DNA of 25,644 nucleotides from an uncultured Bacteroidales bacterium. Its GTDB lineage: Bacteria > Bacteroidota > Bacteroidia > Bacteroidales > Bacteroidaceae. The translations under genes and the position numbers were made by a program. This document shows, in pieces, positions 7,230 through 15,222 of this stretch. The stretch spans positions 1-25,644 of the forward strand of contig CALCHR010000111.1 in assembly GCA_937901185.1 (NCBI GenBank). The letters run 5' to 3'. The notes beneath the pieces are model-generated. The model worked only from the letters and a program-made list of their open reading frames with translations. It searched no databases and had not been told where the DNA came from. Position 1 is the first letter of the stretch. Every line of letters starts with the position of its first letter.

Positions 7230-8501
7230 TTATCTGATTTTCAAAGTGATAATAGTAAGTGCGGCTAACAGGATGGTGGTAATCCAGAAGCGCACGGTGA
7301 TTTTGCTTTCGTGGCTGGCATGGCGCGGCCAATTCTTGAAGACGTAGCTGCACTCGGGATCAAGCTGCGAGGGCAACACACGAAAGTTGTCGTGGATGGG
7401 GGTACGTTTGAAAATACGCTGGCGAAGACCCTTGCGCTTGCCCAACTTGAAGTATTCCACCTGCAGAATCACACTCAGACTCTCGATGAGGAAGATACCA
7501 CAGAGAATGGGGATAAGCAATTCCTTGTGGATGATAATGGCCAAGACGGCAATGAGGCCACCAATGGTAAGCGAACCGGTATCGCCCATAAAAATCTGGG
7601 CGGGATAGGCATTGTACCATAAGAAACCAATGAGGGCTCCGACCATGGCACAGATAAAGATAACCAATTCCTGGGAGCCCGGGATATACATGATGTTCAA
7701 ATAGCCGGAGAAGCCCAAGTGGCTGGACACATAAGCCAAAATACCTAAGGCAATACAGATAATAGCGGAGTTGCCGGCAGCCATTCCGTCCATTCCATCG
7801 TTGAGATTGGCTCCGTTGGAGACGGCGGTGATGACAAAGACTGTAACGAAGATAAAGAGCAACCAGCCGGCTTCTTGCTTGTACTTGCCACAGAAAGACA
7901 TTACCTCGGCATAGTCGAGATTGTTATTCTTAAAGAAGGGGATGGTGGTCTTGGTGGACTTGACCGGCTCGCTCTTATAGACAACTTCGGTGGCAGCTCC
8001 TTTTTTCTGGGTCTCTATATTTTCGTGGATCACAGCATCGGGACTGCAATAGAGCGTGACTCCAACTATCAGACCCAACATGACCTGACCGAGAATCTTA
8101 TAACGACCGGCCAGACCATCTTTGTTTTTCTTGAAGATCTTAATATAGTCGTCGAGGAAACCTATCAGCCCCAACCACACCGTAGAGACGAGCATCAATA
8201 TCATATAGATGTTACGCAGACGACCAAAGAGTAAACAGGGAACAAGGATGGCGACGATGATGATGATACCACCCATCGACGGCACACCTTTCTTTTCTAC
8301 TCCATAAGGGTCTATCGAGGCGTCGCGCTGTACCTCGCTGATTCTTCTGCGCTTCATCCACTTGATGAAATGCTCTCCAAACCAGGCCGAGATGAGCAGA
8401 GCCACTATCAAAGCTAACAGAGAACGGAATGATATATACGACCACATGCCGGAGCCGGGTAAACCAAACTGTTCCAAGAATCTGAATAAATAGTAAAGCA
8501 T
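7230..8501 (-). CDS. mraY: Phospho-N-acetylmuramoyl-pentapeptide transferase
   Basis: 423 residues, about 60 longer than the E. coli enzyme. MraY transfers phospho-MurNAc-pentapeptide to undecaprenyl phosphate in the inner membrane, making lipid I. Conserved sites are FLDDYIKIF (Asp117-Asp118), NLNDGMDGMAAG (232-243, with Asp235) and FMGDTGSLTIGG (Asp307). A periplasmic loop of about 60 residues (152-210), rich in Lys and Thr, explains the extra length. The cytoplasmic loop that reads HHH in most MraY proteins is here PIHDNFR (368-374), followed by a further insertion of about 20 residues before HESKITVRFW. It lies 21 nt after murE and 6 nt before murD. Confidence 0.96.
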   Translation of the reverse strand: MLYYLFRFLEQFGLPGSGMWSYISFRSLLALIVALLISAWFGEHFIKWMKRRRISEVQRDASIDPYGVEKKGVPSMGGIIIIVAILVPCLLFGRLRNIYMILMLVSTVWLGLIGFLDDYIKIFKKNKDGLAGRYKILGQVMLGLIVGVTLYCSPDAVIHENIETQKKGAATEVVYKSEPVKSTKTTIPFFKNNNLDYAEVMSFCGKYKQEAGWLLFIFVTVFVITAVSNGANLNDGMDGMAAGNSAIICIALGILAYVSSHLGFSGYLNIMYIPGSQELVIFICAMVGALIGFLWYNAYPAQIFMGDTGSLTIGGLIAVLAIIIHKELLIPILCGIFLIESLSVILQVEYFKLGKRKGLRQRIFKRTPIHDNFRVLPSQLDPECSYVFKNWPRHASHESKITVRFWITTILLAALTIITLKIR

Positions 8502-8522
8502 CTTCTATAAAGCGTTAGGGGT

Positions 8523-9980
8523 TTATGCTATGCCAAAAGCGGCACGTATCTCTTCGTGGTCGTCAAAATGGTGCTTGACGCCTTTGACATCCTGATAAGG
8601 CTCGTGGCCCTTTCCGGCGACAAGAATAACATCGCCGGGCTGAGCTAACATAACGGCAGTGCGAATAGCCTCGCGGCGGTCTACAATACTTAGAGTCTTG
8701 GCACGCTGAACCTCGTCGAGACCGGCCAGCATATCGTTGATGATGTCTTGAGGTTCTTCAAAGCGAGGATTGTCGCTGGTGATGATCACACGGTCGCTGC
8801 GATTGGCAGCCTCTTGTGCCATCAAGGGACGCTTGCCCTTATCGCGGTTACCACCGGCACCACATACGGTAATAATCTGTCCCTTCGACTTCACCACTTC
8901 GCGGATAGCTGAGAGCACATTCTCCAAAGCGTCGGGAGTATGTGCATAGTCTACAATGGCACTAAAACCTTTCGGAGAGCGGATGGCTTCGAAGCGGCCA
9001 TTGACCGGATGAAGGGTGGACAATACGCGGAGCACTTCTTCCTGACTATGACCCAACATGCGAGCTGCGCCATAGACTGCCAACAAATTGGAGACATTGA
9101 AGCGACCCACAAAGCGTACGCTGACTTCCTGCCCATCGATGTCAAGCAACATGCCTTCAATAGACTCTTCCAGGATGCGGCCCTTAAAGTCGGCTGCGGC
9201 ACGGGTGGAATAGCTACGGACAGTGGCGGCAGTATTTTGTGTCATGACAGAGCCATTGCGGTCATCGGCATTGGTAATGGCGAATGCCTCCTTGGGGAGA
9301 GCATCAAAAAAGGCTTTCTTGGCATCCCGATAGTGCTCAAAGGTGCCATGATAGTCTAAATGGTCGCGTGTGAGATTGGTAAACAAGGCGCCGGCGAAAG
9401 TCAGACCGCCGATGCGACGCTGATGGATGGCATGGGAACTACACTCCATGAATGCATACTCACAACCTGAATCTGCCATTTCACCGAGTAATTTATTCAA
9501 CGTAATAGGATCGGGGGTGGTATGTTCAGTGGGAATTTCCTTACCATCTATATAGTTGCATACGGTAGAGCAAAGACCACACTTATAGCCGAAGCCACGG
9601 AAAAGATGATAGAGCAAGGTGGCGATGGTGGTCTTGCCATTCGTGCCGGTCACACCGATAAGTTTCAAGCGTTTGGTGGGGTTACCATAAAAAGCTGTGG
9701 CAATTTTTCCGACAACTTCTTCGGTATCGGCTACACGTACAAAGGTCACGCCGTCAATATCCTCTGCTGGGAGAGGATTACTGAGCAGGACGGCAGCGGC
9801 TCCTTGCTGCACGGCCTTATCAATGTAGGCATGCCCGTCGGCTTGTGTACCTTTGATTGCCACGAACAGATTGCCTTCTACCACTCTACGAGAATCTATA
9901 TTCACACCTGTGATATCTACATCTAAGCTACCTCTTGTTTCGAGTAGGCTTACATTCTTAAGTATGTCCGACAACTTCAT
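8523..9980 (-). CDS. murE: UDP-MurNAc-L-Ala-D-Glu--meso-diaminopimelate ligase
   Basis: 485 residues. It adds the third amino acid of the peptidoglycan stem peptide in the cytosol. The ATP loop is GVTGTNGKTTIATLLYH (109-125). The substrate loop TSDNPRFEEP (401-410) contains the DNPR signature that selects meso-diaminopimelate over lysine, so this organism most likely has DAP-type peptidoglycan. Other Mur-ligase marks are TNLTRDHLDYH (201-211) and VDYAHTPDALENVL (343-356). The gene starts 11 nt after the ftsI stop and precedes mraY by 21 nt. Confidence 0.97.
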   Translation of the reverse strand: MKLSDILKNVSLLETRGSLDVDITGVNIDSRRVVEGNLFVAIKGTQADGHAYIDKAVQQGAAAVLLSNPLPAEDIDGVTFVRVADTEEVVGKIATAFYGNPTKRLKLIGVTGTNGKTTIATLLYHLFRGFGYKCGLCSTVCNYIDGKEIPTEHTTPDPITLNKLLGEMADSGCEYAFMECSSHAIHQRRIGGLTFAGALFTNLTRDHLDYHGTFEHYRDAKKAFFDALPKEAFAITNADDRNGSVMTQNTAATVRSYSTRAAADFKGRILEESIEGMLLDIDGQEVSVRFVGRFNVSNLLAVYGAARMLGHSQEEVLRVLSTLHPVNGRFEAIRSPKGFSAIVDYAHTPDALENVLSAIREVVKSKGQIITVCGAGGNRDKGKRPLMAQEAANRSDRVIITSDNPRFEEPQDIINDMLAGLDEVQRAKTLSIVDRREAIRTAVMLAQPGDVILVAGKGHEPYQDVKGVKHHFDDHEEIRAAFGIA

Positions 9981-9991
9981 AGCTGTATATA

Positions 9992-12268
9992 TTAGGGGGT
10001 TTTCTTCTTTGCAGTCGGTGAAACCAGGGTTTTCTGTTTATTCAGAGAATCGGAAGTCTGAGCTACAGTAGCGCTATCTGTGGTAGCCTGTGAGGGCTGA
10101 GGATAACCTTTCTTCTTATGTTTCGGCATACTAAGTTCCAAAGTTATCTCCGCTCCTTTCTCTATCAAGCGACCGGGCTTGATGCTTTGTTTCATTACCC
10201 GACCTACTCCTTTCACTTTTACCTTCAAGCCTTTCTTCTCAAGAAGGAAAAGTGCATCGCGCAATCCATATCCTTTTAAGTCAGGCATTAGTCCATCATC
10301 GCCAACACCTTCTTTCAAGGAGATAGTTCCTACTTCTGTATCGCTATCGCCCCACACTTCTTTATCACCATCGGTAGAAAAATCTGCGTGGTAGACAATG
10401 TTAAGATGCTCGAGCACTTGCGCTGTGGCCACAAGGTTGCCGGGACAAATATTTGGCTTCATACTACCAAGCGTATCGCGGGCCGAAGAGAAGTCCATCT
10501 TGCGATTCTGCGCCATCACAGTCTCTGCGACCTTCTTAAAGACCGGTCCACAATGCAAACTACCGGAAGCCGGAGCGCCTTTTTGGATGCAGACAATACA
10601 AGAGTACTGCGGATTTTCTGCCGGGAAATAGCCGGCGAAACTTACCAGATATTGCGAAGCAAATCCGGCGCTGGTCCATACTTGAGCCGTACCTGTCTTT
10701 CCTGCGATATTAAACATACGAGAGTTGATACGGCGACCCACTCCGCGAGTTGTTACCGTTTCCAGACACACTTGAATATTGCGTAGCACTTCCGGTTTAC
10801 ACATTCGGGGACGCAAAACTTCTACAGGGTATTCCTTGATTACCTCTCCCTTGTTCAAAACGGCTGTTACAAAGCGCGGACGCACCATGACTCCTCCATT
10901 GGCTACGCCATTATAAAAGGTCAATGTACTGATGGGCGGAATCTGCGTTTCATAACCAATACTCATCCAGGGCAGAGCTGTCTTAGACCAATTGCTACCA
11001 TCGGGAAGCGGACGACGAATACGCGGTTTGGCATATCCAGGTATAGGTAATTTCAAATCCTCGGCTACACCGATGCGGTAAATACCATCTACAAATTTCT
11101 CGGGCTGATGTCTGTAATGCTTATCAACAAGCGTACTCACTCCGATGTTGGAGGAGTTGCCTATAATCATAGACACATCTATTTTACCATAACCTCCGTT
11201 GCGCCAGTTGTGATCTTTCATATATCGACCATGCATTTTGACAATACCACAACCGGTATCTACTGAATCATTCATAGAGATATAGCCGTCGTCCATACCT
11301 ACCATAAACGCCATGGGCTTAAATACAGAACCGGGCTCGTAAAGGTTACTTACCGCATTAGCTCCAATCTCGTAGTAGTTACCATCCTTTGTTCGCGTAA
11401 GGCTGGTGATAGCTTTCACATCACCTGTAGCTACCTCCATTAAGATACAGACACCGCTGTTGGCTCGCAGCTCACGCAACTTATCACCAAGGGCTTTCTC
11501 GCAGATATCTTGCATACCTACATCGATTGTGGTCTGCACGTCGTAGCCATCCTCGGCTTGTTGGTCTATTATAGTTATATATTTATTGAGTACTTTCTGG
11601 CGGTGACCCTTTCCGGGTTTTCCTCTTAGCAAACTGTCAAAACTCAGTTCCAAGCCACATCTTGCCGAGTCAATCTCTCCATAGAGGTCTCCAATGGTTC
11701 GTATCGCCAAACGACCGAAGGGATTTTTTCTCTTCTTATATTCCTTCGTATGGAAGCCTCCACTGTTTGCAGAGAGTCTGAACAAGGGCAACTTCTTAAC
11801 TTCGCGATACTGTATATAGGATACTCGTTTATTATAAAGCGGCCAGGAGTGGCGTTGCAGCTTGCGGCCTTTCAACAGATGCTCTTTGAACTTCGCAGGG
11901 TCTATATCCGGAAAAATTCTATGCATCCCTTCACAAATGGAGTCCATTTTTGTTGTGAGCAATGAGTCGCGGCGGGCCTGATCTTTTTTAAGACGGGCCG
12001 AATCTTTCTCCCAAGACATAAAGTCCATATACAAACGATACTCCGGTAAGGAAGTAGCCAGAATTTGCCCATCTGCTGAAAGGATATTACCTCGGGTAGG
12101 CTCTATCATTTGGTTAGTCTTCACAAAACGCTTGCTCACCGCCATCCAATATTCGCCTTGAACAAAAATAATGTACATAGCTTTTAGAAAGATAGCCAAA
12201 GCCAGCAATCCAAAAAGCAAGGTCACTACAAAGTAGCGCTTCATTACATCTTTACTGGGGAACTTCAT
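9992..12268 (-). CDS. ftsI: FtsI-type division transpeptidase (class B PBP) with PASTA domain
   Basis: 758 residues. A single membrane helix (about 12-32) anchors a periplasmic transpeptidase that cross-links septal peptidoglycan with FtsW. After the dimerisation domain (about 50-215) the penicillin-binding domain carries the three catalytic motifs: SVFK (Ser314 nucleophile, Lys317), SSN (372-374) and KTG (524-526). A C-terminal PASTA domain follows at about 657-715 (MPDLKGYGLRDALFLLEKKG), then a basic, Ser/Thr-rich tail. The length exceeds E. coli FtsI because of the PASTA domain and insertions around 85-185, as in other Bacteroidetes. Its ATG overlaps the ftsL stop by 4 nt (ATGA). Confidence 0.95.
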   Translation of the reverse strand: MKFPSKDVMKRYFVVTLLFGLLALAIFLKAMYIIFVQGEYWMAVSKRFVKTNQMIEPTRGNILSADGQILATSLPEYRLYMDFMSWEKDSARLKKDQARRDSLLTTKMDSICEGMHRIFPDIDPAKFKEHLLKGRKLQRHSWPLYNKRVSYIQYREVKKLPLFRLSANSGGFHTKEYKKRKNPFGRLAIRTIGDLYGEIDSARCGLELSFDSLLRGKPGKGHRQKVLNKYITIIDQQAEDGYDVQTTIDVGMQDICEKALGDKLRELRANSGVCILMEVATGDVKAITSLTRTKDGNYYEIGANAVSNLYEPGSVFKPMAFMVGMDDGYISMNDSVDTGCGIVKMHGRYMKDHNWRNGGYGKIDVSMIIGNSSNIGVSTLVDKHYRHQPEKFVDGIYRIGVAEDLKLPIPGYAKPRIRRPLPDGSNWSKTALPWMSIGYETQIPPISTLTFYNGVANGGVMVRPRFVTAVLNKGEVIKEYPVEVLRPRMCKPEVLRNIQVCLETVTTRGVGRRINSRMFNIAGKTGTAQVWTSAGFASQYLVSFAGYFPAENPQYSCIVCIQKGAPASGSLHCGPVFKKVAETVMAQNRKMDFSSARDTLGSMKPNICPGNLVATAQVLEHLNIVYHADFSTDGDKEVWGDSDTEVGTISLKEGVGDDGLMPDLKGYGLRDALFLLEKKGLKVKVKGVGRVMKQSIKPGRLIEKGAEITLELSMPKHKKKGYPQPSQATTDSATVAQTSDSLNKQKTLVSPTAKKKTP

Positions 12269-12738
12269 TCTTCTACAGTTTTAAGAACATAAGAGGGCGA
12301 CTTGGCGGTTTGCAAAGTAGAGTCTAACAGATCTTCCTCTACGCGGCTGCGCAGTGTCTTTTCCAACAACTGACTGGAGCGTGTTAGGGATTTGAATCTT
12401 CTATCGAGCAAGGTATCTGAGAGTTTCTTCGTTTCTATCATCTCCTGCTGATAAGCATAGCGGTTGCTGATATAGATGATGGTGAAGAAAGTTATCAGCC
12501 CGATAAACCAAAACTGTTTACGGAGCCACCCACTGGTCAAAATATCCCCACCGAGAATAGTGCGTAGCGATACCTTTACACGCTCTTCATCCTCATCGAG
12601 ACTTTTTAGGATCTCAAGGGCCTCACGTGCTTTTTCTTCCTCCGCACTCACAGGTTCAGAAACTTCAGGTGCTTCAGCTTCGGCATTCACATTTTCAGCC
12701 AATTCATCGGGCAATTCCAACTCTTTCTTGCTCTTCAC
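12265..12738 (-). CDS. ftsL: FtsL-like bitopic division protein
   Basis: 157 residues. The arrangement is a long acidic cytoplasmic N-terminus (1-70, rich in Glu), one membrane helix (about 75-92, FWFIGLITFFTIIYI), and a short extracytoplasmic region (95-157) with helical heptad-like character and many charged residues. That is the architecture of FtsL, which links FtsW/FtsI to the FtsQ-FtsB complex. Sequence conservation of FtsL is low, so the call rests mainly on topology and on its place between rsmH and ftsI. It overlaps ftsI by 4 nt, which suggests translational coupling. The acidic N-terminal extension is longer than in E. coli FtsL. Confidence 0.8.
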   Translation of the reverse strand: MKSKKELELPDELAENVNAEAEAPEVSEPVSAEEEKAREALEILKSLDEDEERVKVSLRTILGGDILTSGWLRKQFWFIGLITFFTIIYISNRYAYQQEMIETKKLSDTLLDRRFKSLTRSSQLLEKTLRSRVEEDLLDSTLQTAKSPSYVLKTVEE

Positions 12739-12777
12739 TATACAGTTTTTCTTAAATTATATAATGGGGTATCTTAT

Positions 12778-13698
12778 CTACAACTTTTCAGCGATGCGCA
12801 ACTTAGCACTACGGCTGCGTGGATTGCTTTGCTGCTCTGCTTCACTCGGCACCATTACCTTGTTACTGACCAAGCGTAAAGGAACGAGTCGGTTACCATA
12901 AAAATCTTGCTCCACCTTACCCTCTACATTGCCGGCCTTCATAAAGTTTTTCACAATACGATCCTCCAACGAATGATAAGTGAGCACCACCAAACGTCCG
13001 CCCGGTCGCAACAAAGAGATTGCTGCTGCAAGCATTTCGCAAAGGGCGTCCATCTCGTGGTTCACTTCTATGCGCAGCGCCTGAAACACTTTTGCCATAT
13101 CTTTTTTCTCTCGGTCGCGACCCACAAAGGGACGAGCCACTTCCAACAGTTGCTCCACGGTATCAATAGTGCGTTCGGAGCGCGCCTTCACAATAGCGGC
13201 AGCCAAGCGACGACCATTTTTCAGTTCGCCATAGAGGGTAAAGATACGAGCCAGTTCTGCTTCGTCGTAGCGGTTCACTACATCTGCAGCCGTCATACCG
13301 CCGCGTCCATTCATACGCATATCAAGCGGCGCATCAAATCGGAAAGAGAAGCCGCGACTCTCATCGTCGAAGTGATGGCTTGAAACTCCAAGGTCGGCCA
13401 TCAGTCCATCAATCCGATCCTCGCCGTGGTAACGCATCCAGTTAGAGAGATACCTGAAGTTGCTCAACACAAAGGTAAAGCGTTCATCGCCTTCCGGCAG
13501 GTTGGCTATAGCGTCGGTATCCTGGTCGAAACTATAAAGACGGCTATCGCTATCCATACATGCAAGTATCTCCCGGCTGTGCCCACCTCCTCCGAAGGTC
13601 ACATCCACATACACTCCGCCGGAACGGAGCATCAGCCCGTCGACACATTCTCTAAGCATCACGGGCACATGGTAAGTTGGCGCTGTAGTTATCGTCAT
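12778..13698 (-). CDS. rsmH: 16S rRNA (cytosine-1402-N4)-methyltransferase
   Basis: 306 residues. RsmH (MraW) methylates N4 of C1402 in the ribosomal P site using S-adenosylmethionine. The N-terminus YHVPVMLRECVDGL is typical, the SAM-binding loop is VDVTFGGGGHSREIL (31-45), and later marks are LMADLGVSSHHFD and LTYHSLEDRIVKNFM. The ending RSRSAKLRIAEKL is also family-like. The start lies 2 nt after the mraZ stop and ftsL follows at 39 nt. Length is normal. Confidence 0.97.
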   Translation of the reverse strand: MTITTAPTYHVPVMLRECVDGLMLRSGGVYVDVTFGGGGHSREILACMDSDSRLYSFDQDTDAIANLPEGDERFTFVLSNFRYLSNWMRYHGEDRIDGLMADLGVSSHHFDDESRGFSFRFDAPLDMRMNGRGGMTAADVVNRYDEAELARIFTLYGELKNGRRLAAAIVKARSERTIDTVEQLLEVARPFVGRDREKKDMAKVFQALRIEVNHEMDALCEMLAAAISLLRPGGRLVVLTYHSLEDRIVKNFMKAGNVEGKVEQDFYGNRLVPLRLVSNKVMVPSEAEQQSNPRSRSAKLRIAEKL

Positions 13699-13700
13699 GG

Positions 13701-14141
13701 CTAGGAATTCATTATTTCCTGTAAGGCTGTTTCAAAGTCTGCGGCGGACATAAAAGGCTCTTCCATAGAGGCCTTACTCCACACTTCTATGCGGTCATCC
13801 AAACCTATGAATGCCACTTCCTTATCTATCCCCGTCTCCTCCATGAAGCGCTTTGGGATTATAAAGCGGCCGTTACTATCAAGCATAAAAACTTCTACGT
13901 CGGATAGGAATTGTCGAAGCACCATAGCATGTCGAGCATTCCACTGACTGAGGCGGCTGCGCAGAACCTCCACCTCTTTCTCCCAAACAGAGTAGGGATA
14001 CACCACCAAGCAATGCTGAAACACATCGCGCTTCAACACCAAACGCTCTTCGCTCTCGCTGAGCTGCTTACGAAATGCGGAGGGAAAAAACACCCTTCCT
14101 TTGGCGTCCAACTTGGCTTGTATCGTACCTGTAAATAGCAT
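13701..14141 (-). CDS. mraZ: MraZ, transcriptional regulator of the dcw cluster
   Basis: 146 residues from ATG 14141. The frame extends upstream to a TTG (14183), but the family begins right before the first DxxGR motif, and the extension would run through the promoter and operator. The protein has two AbrB-like halves with DAKGR (12-16) and DSNGR (88-92), each followed by a short conserved strand ending in Pro. MraZ binds repeated TGGG-type boxes upstream of its own gene and represses the cluster in E. coli. AAGGAG touches the ATG directly, too close for a normal Shine-Dalgarno, consistent with the weak use of such sites in Bacteroidetes. Confidence 0.95.
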   Translation of the reverse strand: MLFTGTIQAKLDAKGRVFFPSAFRKQLSESEERLVLKRDVFQHCLVVYPYSVWEKEVEVLRSRLSQWNARHAMVLRQFLSDVEVFMLDSNGRFIIPKRFMEETGIDKEVAFIGLDDRIEVWSKASMEEPFMSAADFETALQEIMNS

Positions 14142-14155
14142 CTCCTTGAAATAAT

Positions 14156-14190
14156 CTCCAAAGTTACAAAGTTTCCCCCACAATTCCCCA
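14156..14190 (-). promoter_or_regulatory. Predicted MraZ operator (10-bp-spaced boxes)
   Basis: On the minus strand TGGGG occurs at 14186-14190 and again at 14176-14180, exactly 10 bp apart. The next two 10-bp positions hold TTTGT (14166-14170, degenerate) and TGGAG (14156-14160). Direct TGGGN repeats with 5-nt gaps are the known MraZ site in E. coli. The series overlaps the putative -7 box and ends 14 nt before the mraZ ATG, a position suited to autorepression. Confidence 0.7.
14159..14166 (-). promoter_or_regulatory. Putative -7 box of the mraZ/dcw promoter
   Basis: TAACTTTG on the minus strand matches TAnnTTTG 17 nt before the mraZ ATG, giving a very short leader. No TTG stands 20 nt upstream (that position is in the first TGGGG box), so the -33 element is poor and the promoter may depend on other factors. 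The upstream 14191-14280 is very A+T-rich, as in UP-like regions. Confidence 0.5.
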
Positions 14191-14319
14191 CTTTTATATA
14201 AGATTTTTATTTAAGCAGATAATATTTATTTATAAAATTCTTTTATCTTATTAAAATACAGCAATTTATAAGAATGTTAAAATGGTGGGGAATTTTTCTA
14301 TGGAAGCGACGAAAGAAAG

Positions 14320-14376
14320 CTAGGAGGCTCGCAGTTTTTCCGGAGCATTACCGGATTTCAACTGCGAGCCTCCTAG
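14320..14376. terminator. Long perfect inverted repeat between dedA and mraZ
   Basis: Arms CTAGGAGGCTCGCAGTT (14320-14336) and AACTGCGAGCCTCCTAG (14360-14376) are perfectly complementary over 17 bp. Inside, TCCGG (14339-14343) and CCGGA (14351-14355) form a second small stem. It lies 42 nt past the dedA stop, so a dedA terminator is the simplest reading, although the following minus-strand bases (CTTTCTTTC) are not a clean T-tract. It is more symmetric than the other terminators here. Confidence 0.6.
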
Positions 14377-14418
14377 GGCGTCGGTACTTCTGCAAAAATT
14401 CTGCGAAGCCGGACGGCG

Positions 14419-15054
14419 TTATTTCTTTACAGCTTTGTAAATCAAGAATGCCACTACAAAAACTGCGATACCTAAGAGCACATAACCTATTTCGTGGCTG
14501 TATTCCGTGGCCATTTTATATACTTGCTCTGTGGTTTTCAATTCCGTAGTTTCATAGATAGCATAGCCTATACCGGCCAGCACGATGTTCCAGATTCCGG
14601 CGCCGAGTGTGGTGTAGAGCAAGAAGGGGAGCAACTTCATACCGGCCAATCCTGCGGGAATACTAATCAGCTGACGCACACCGGGTACGAGGCGACCGAA
14701 GAATGTAGAGGCGGCCCCATGTTTGCGAAAATATTCCTCGGAGTGTTTCACTTTCTCCTCGTCGATAAGGCAGATATGACCAAAACGGCTATTGGCAAAT
14801 TTATAGACAATGGGGCGGCCCAGCCAGCGAGCCAGATAATAGTTGACCAAAGCGCCGAGGTCTGCTCCGACAGTAGCGAACACCACCACAAAAATAATAT
14901 TCATCGAGCCGTCGGCCATGGCGAGCCACGCTGCGGGAGGTACCACCACTTCGGAGGGGAAGGGGATGAACGAGCTTTCTATCGCCATGAAGAGGGTCAC
15001 TACCCAATAATCCAAGTTCTCAAGTACCCATTTGAAGAGTTCTGCTGTATCCAT
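14419..15054 (-). CDS. DedA-family inner-membrane protein
   Basis: 211 residues with a re-entrant N-terminal region and several membrane helices. Family marks are the acidic IESSFIPFPSEVVVPPAAW (25-43, Glu26) and FGRLVPGVRQLISIPAGLAG (119-138) with its conserved Arg residues. DedA proteins recycle lipids across the membrane; some (UptA-type) flip undecaprenyl phosphate, the carrier used by MraY, and others handle phosphatidylethanolamine. Which substrate applies cannot be read from sequence; the nearby lipid II genes make the undecaprenyl role attractive, but this is inference. It is a single gene with its own TAnnTTTG box, downstream of the eno terminator. Confidence 0.92.
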   Translation of the reverse strand: MDTAELFKWVLENLDYWVVTLFMAIESSFIPFPSEVVVPPAAWLAMADGSMNIIFVVVFATVGADLGALVNYYLARWLGRPIVYKFANSRFGHICLIDEEKVKHSEEYFRKHGAASTFFGRLVPGVRQLISIPAGLAGMKLLPFLLYTTLGAGIWNIVLAGIGYAIYETTELKTTEQVYKMATEYSHEIGYVLLGIAVFVVAFLIYKAVKK

Positions 15055-15080
15055 TTTATAATCTGTTGTTTAAGTCTCTG

Positions 15081-15088
15081 CAAAATTA
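15081..15088 (-). promoter_or_regulatory. Putative -7 box of dedA
   Basis: TAATTTTG on the minus strand matches TAnnTTTG 26 nt before the dedA ATG. No TTG lies 20 nt upstream; a TTTG is present at 12 nt only, so the -33 element is uncertain. Confidence 0.45.
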
Positions 15089-15161
15089 CGCAGAAAATCC
15101 CAAACAGCCATATCTTCACCCATATTTTCACAGATAGGCCGGTTGCTGTTACCCAAAAATA

Positions 15162-15188
15162 ATGGGCCGAAGTTCTCCTCCGGCCCAT
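15162..15188 (-). terminator. eno terminator
   Basis: ATGGGCCG (minus 15188-15181) pairs with CGGCCCAT (15169-15162) around an 11-nt loop, followed on the minus strand by TATTTTTGGG. It is 34 nt past the eno stop. Plus-strand sequence after the stem also contains TATTTTTT, so it may work both ways. Confidence 0.75.
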
Positions 15189-15222
15189 CAACTATTTTTT
15201 ATCTGCTGCTACTGCCGTCTTT

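Noticed and set aside
14142..14183. N-terminal extension of mraZ to a TTG codon
   Set aside because: It would translate the MraZ boxes and the -7 box, and the family starts at the ATG at 14141.
14191..14280. Very A+T-rich stretch considered as an origin or tRNA site
   Set aside because: There are no DnaA-box clusters, no cloverleaf and no dnaA or dnaN gene nearby.
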